From positions 6,489,129 to 6,553,128 of the forward strand of contig OV050032.1 of NCBI GenBank assembly GCA_920105625.2: a stretch of 64,000 bases of DNA, written 5' to 3'. The DNA is from Clusia tigrina. Taxonomy: Eukaryota; Arthropoda; Insecta; Diptera; Clusiidae. The notes beneath the pieces are model-generated. The model had not been told where the DNA came from and made no database searches. It was given only the letters and a program-made list of their open reading frames with translations. This document shows, in pieces, positions 60,261 to 64,000 of this stretch; position 1 is the stretch's first letter; every line of letters starts with the position of its first letter. Position numbers and translations under genes: made by a program.

Positions 60261-61612
60261 AATATGCGATTGTTGGTGGTGGTGTTTCTTTTTTACATTT
60301 GAGGGGATCTCCTCAATCTTCAGTCGAATCGAAGTGGATTGCTTATGAGGAATTATCAAGTGCTTGTTGTTGTTGTTGTTGTTGTTGTTATTATTGTTGT
60401 TGTTATTGTTTTTGTTGTTGTTGCTGTTGTTATTATTGTTGTTATTGTCATTGTTGTTGTTATTTGTTTGCAGCCACGACCCGGTGGCTCAGGCGCAATC
60501 CGATGCAAATGCCGCCTGCTGCCGTGCCGGCCAATTTTACTTAACAACGAATTTTAGCTGAGATTGCAAGTGAAAGTGTTGTTGTTGCGGTGTTGTGTCG
60601 TGTCGTTATTGGCGCAATTATGTGCCTTGCTGCGGGCGTCTGCGTTCAGAATTGCTTTTTGAAAGTGCTCACAAAAGAATTTGCCAATAATTTTTACATA
60701 TTTTGCCAAAATCGGTTTTTGCTCATTTGCGGTAAGAGATGAAGGAGGCATGCCGCATGCCGCCTGCGTCTATGTACATTCGTTAATTTGGCTATTATTG
60801 TTGGTTGTTTTCATTGCATATAATTACACCCCTCAGCTAGATGCTAATTTATTTAATTGTAAAGCAATTTGCATGTTTTTTGTGCTTCCACTTTTTTGCA
60901 TTTATTTTGAGGTGTTTCAATTGTGGTTTTCTGTGTGTTTGTTTGTTTGTTTCATGTCTTAATTATATCCCACCTTTGAACATTTGAATGGTTTTGTACG
61001 TCTTCGTGAGTTGGTTTTTTTCAATGACCACCCCTGTGCCGGCTGTAGAGTGATTCAGTTAACATTTCAACAATTGGTTCTCATTGTTCACTTTTAGTGT
61101 TGTGTGTGTGTCAGCAGCGGGCCTTGACTTGACTTGCCCAATTGAAATTGAAATTACTTGTTGGCACCGAATGTGTTCGTCGAAGGTGGAGTGCGGATTT
61201 TTAAGGTGTGTGTCGTGCCTGCCTCTCAGCTGATGACTTTTCAAGTTATTTGGTTTTAAATTGCGTTCTTGGTTCGCCTGATGTATGAATCGATTCAACT
61301 GAGGCAATTACAGAACAGTGGCTTAAATATAACGATAATCTATTCGAGGCTCTGGGCAATGTTCAGACACAGAATGCCCAAGAATGCTAGAGTGAGTGGT
61401 TGCAGTCGAAGGTGAGGAAAATCAGCAAATACAGCGAAATACATGGAAGGGCAACATGGAAGGCAACATGGACCCGAAAGGTGGGGATTTTGCGTGGAGC
61501 CAGCAGTAGAGTTCCTTGTGGCGATTCCACGTTAGCTGGGCATCGAAAAGGCCCTGGTATTCGAAGTCTACAATGAAGCCTTTTCAAATTTTTAGATGCG
61601 TTTCTAGAGAGG
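60261..61612. other. Unassigned stretch with TTG runs
   Basis: A GTT/ATT/TTG run of about 100 bp lies at 60,365-60,470 and TTTGTTTG runs near 60,935-60,950. No gene is recognised. Confidence 0.45.
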
Positions 61613-61772
61613 AGTTCTGGTCTGCCAACTTAATGGTTTATTCGTTGTTCTGGTCTTCCAAAGAAATGGTTTATCCGTTGTTCTGGTCTGCCAACTTAAT
61701 GGTTTATTCGTTGTTCTGGTCTTCCAAAGAAATGGTTTATCCGTTGTTCTGGTCTGCCAACTTAATGGTTTA
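61613..61772. repeat. 66-bp (2 x 33-bp) tandem repeat
   Basis: GTCTGCCAACTTAATGG recurs at about 61620, 61686 and 61752 (66-bp period). It alternates with GTCTTCCAAAGAAATGG half-units, so the true unit is 33 bp with two alternating forms. Confidence 0.93.
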
Positions 61773-63670
61773 TTTGTTCTCTTTTTACGCCTATTTCTTT
61801 CAGCAATTTGTGTGACATTATTCTAGAAAGTTAGTTATTTGGGCGTGTGTTTTGTATGAGGGAACTTTAATTTGAAGGCCATTAGAAACGGTCTTATGAA
61901 CGGTCTTTTACTTCTCCCTTATGTCTCTTTATTTCACTCTGTCCTACTCCTTTCTCTTCAGACATTTCTTCCACGCCCTACACAGACCAACTTGACTTCT
62001 AAACCCTCAGTTTATAGTCTATTTGAAATTGAAATCATTGTTGCTAAACCCTCATTTTCCACTCTATTGGAAATTGAACTCATTGCCACACGCCCAATTC
62101 ACTTGCCACGCCTAACAGTAGGAAATTGCAATCATTGCCACACGCCCAATTCACTTGCCACGCCTCACAGTATAAGCATAGTTGCAGCCTCATTATTACT
62201 CCTATTTAAACTCTCTTCGGTTGCTTTGGTCGCCTCGAGCTCATATGAGTGTGCCACCTGAAAGGAGGCGTGGGGGTACTTAAGTCACGTTACAGTGTGT
62301 TTCGGTAGTTTATGCGACAGATGACAACAACATTTCATGTTGTTGTTGTTGTGTTTTTATTTGAATTTCCTTTTATTTGTAGTCAGTCTTTTATATGTTT
62401 TAAACCCATGCAATCGGTGGTTTCTGAGACGCCCCTGAGCCGAGCCATCGTATTCACGTCTGACACAACAACACCAAAAGCAGCACCAGCAACAGCAACC
62501 ACAACAACCACAACAACCATCACAACACTACTAATAACTAATAAAATGTCAAACATTATTTGTCATAAAGTATCCACGCGCATTACGCCTGTCAGCTAAT
62601 GCCCGTGCCTCCTGCCGCGAGTCGGTGGCGTGGCCCTGGACACCGCCTGAGCGGAGGCAGTGAGAAAGGTTAATGTCAAAAACTTTTAACTGTGATTTAA
62701 GCGAACGAACGCTATTTATGCCAAACATGGTGTAAATAATTTATGAGCAGAAATTGCCTCTGGCCACGAAAAGGGTAATGTGGCAGGAGGGAGGGAGGAG
62801 CCGCTACCATTTACAATAAGGAATCAATTCCAACATACTCGTAAATTGCTTTCGATTGAATTTCAATTGAATTTTGCTTCGAGTGCGTGTGCTGTATATG
62901 GATGTGTGTATACGACTGAGTGTATGAGGGCGTGTGGGAGTGCGTTTGTGTACGTGGAGTGCGCGTGAGTGCGTGCGTTCATGCCCGTTCGTGGGATTTT
63001 TATCCTCTCGCTGAGTGTTGTAACATTTTTCTTTACAACCATTTTAACAATGTTACCCAAGTTTGGCCGCTTCTGCCGCCGCGGCTCCGTTCCAGTTCAC
63101 TCCACCATTCTGGCCATTGAGTAGAAGATTAAACCCTGCTACACTGACTGGATACAACAATACGCCCGCCAGCCAACTCGCTTACGCACAGCTGCGAGCG
63201 GGAGAGAGTGCAGTCAATTCTTCCATTTCACGAGTATGACTGAGTTTGATTTGTTGTTTGTTGTTGGCTGTCGTTTGTCATCGTCAGTGTTGCTGTTGCC
63301 GCTGCTGTTGTTGTGTATCAATGTTTTATCAATCAAAATTGAATTGCTTGTTATCAATTTGGGCCACTTTTGTCATTTGTCGGCTTTAGGCGAACCTGCC
63401 TGGTGTGTTGGTGGCTGGCATTTGATTGTAACCCACGCTGTGAGCTGGTAATCGGCTTTGCAGCCTTGGCCGCACCGCACTCCTACACAGACAGAGCATA
63501 CAAATCTTCTGGATTATCGATTGTTCTTCTTTTTCAAACTTTCAATTATTTTGTAAATCGTGATGTGTCTTTATTGGGATATCAAGGAAAGTCTGATTAT
63601 TTTATTACTTGAATTTTTGAAGCGTGTAAATGTGTCATTTAGTTTATTACAATTTCTTTTATCACATGTT
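61773..63670. other. Unassigned stretch
   Basis: A two-copy direct repeat (GAAATTG(A/C)A(C/A)TCATTGCCACA followed by CGCCCAATTCACTTGCCACG) lies at about 62,060-62,170. ACAACAACC runs lie near 62,465-62,520 and GTGTGT-type sequence near 62,885-62,960. No host gene is recognised. Confidence 0.4.
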
Positions 63671-63677
63671 TTTATCA

Positions 63678-63711
63678 ATGATTTTTCTCTCTTTTCTCTT
63701 TGCAGGTATGT
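63678..63711 (+). promoter_or_regulatory. Second candidate recursive splice site
   Basis: A long pyrimidine tract (from about 63,680) ends in TTTTCTCTTTGCAG, joined directly to GTATGT (63,706-63,711). The layout matches the site at 21.66 kb and lies on the same strand. The branch-point word is weaker (ATCAATG near 63,674). Use in splicing is inferred. Confidence 0.45.
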
Positions 63712-64000
63712 TGACAGATGTTTTTTCTGGAATAGCAGATATTGCAGGTATTTTTGTATTATAAACGAGAGAACGAAAAATGGAGTGGAGTTTGGTCGGT
63801 GGAGAATGACTCCCCTGTGGCGCATATCTTTGTGTCATTTTCAGTTCAATCGTGATGTCAATGAAATGGGAATCTTAAAGCACATAAATATCAATATCTC
63901 TTTGTTCAGTTCTCTTTCTCCCCTTGTCCAAACTCACAGAGCAAATTATAACGCCAATTTTTATAGACTACTTTATCTTGCTCGTTCTATGCAATTGGGA
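63712..64000. other. Unassigned right end
   Basis: AT-rich DNA with TTGCAGGTATTT near 63,740, a weak splice-like word. No gene is seen up to the window edge. Confidence 0.4.

Noticed and set aside
63735..63752. Third recursive site TTGCAG|GTATTT
   Set aside because: There is no pyrimidine tract before the AG and the donor is poor.

Overview
The window looks like non-coding accessory DNA from a higher (brachyceran) fly genome, for example a drosophilid or tephritid relative. The evidence is AT-rich sequence, many CAG/CAA and GTT trinucleotide runs, several animal transposon families, and splice-type signals of the fly kind. No tRNA, rRNA, bacterial-style operon or complete host protein gene could be supported. 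The species cannot be fixed from the sequence alone.

Tandem arrays dominate: roughly 17-18 kb, more than a quarter of the window. The largest are an ACGT-core satellite (1.84-5.45 kb), a 209/212-bp array (18.78-21.50 kb) and an ATCC-type satellite (32.66-35.40 kb). Smaller arrays have units of 155, about 79, 87, 125, 39, 52, about 167, 248, 113, 22, 12, 14-15 and 76 bp. Several arrays have higher-order structure.

Transposon relics make up most of the rest of the recognisable content. They are: a jockey-clade 3' fragment (5.46-5.79 kb); a Tc3-like DDE transposase split by a retroelement tail and an 87-bp array (12.62-14.20 kb); a DD34D mariner with a nested non-LTR fragment (24.74-26.60 kb); RNase H-type non-LTR fragments (26.6, 28.0-29.2, 40.88-41.69, 55.97-57.21 and 58.44-60.26 kb); and a 5'-truncated jockey-clade element (49.65-52.44 kb). 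All carry frameshifts or stops. Several minisatellites are amplified pieces of these transposons: the 87-bp units are transposase codons, the 76/78-bp and 16-bp units lie inside a reverse transcriptase/RNase H gene, and the 14-15-bp units lie in a retroelement 3' tail.

Two + strand sites (21,663/21,664 and 63,705/63,706) have the form of zero-length-exon recursive splice sites: a pyrimidine tract, then CAG, directly followed by GTAAGT or GTATGT. With no host exon recognised, the simplest inference is that much of the window is the inside of one very long + strand intron, removed stepwise. A possible exon or promoter region at 54.8-55.3 kb and a CCAAT/TATA pair at 23.53-23.58 kb are weaker candidates. 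The intervals between arrays and transposons hold simple-sequence runs, short direct duplications and otherwise featureless AT-rich DNA.
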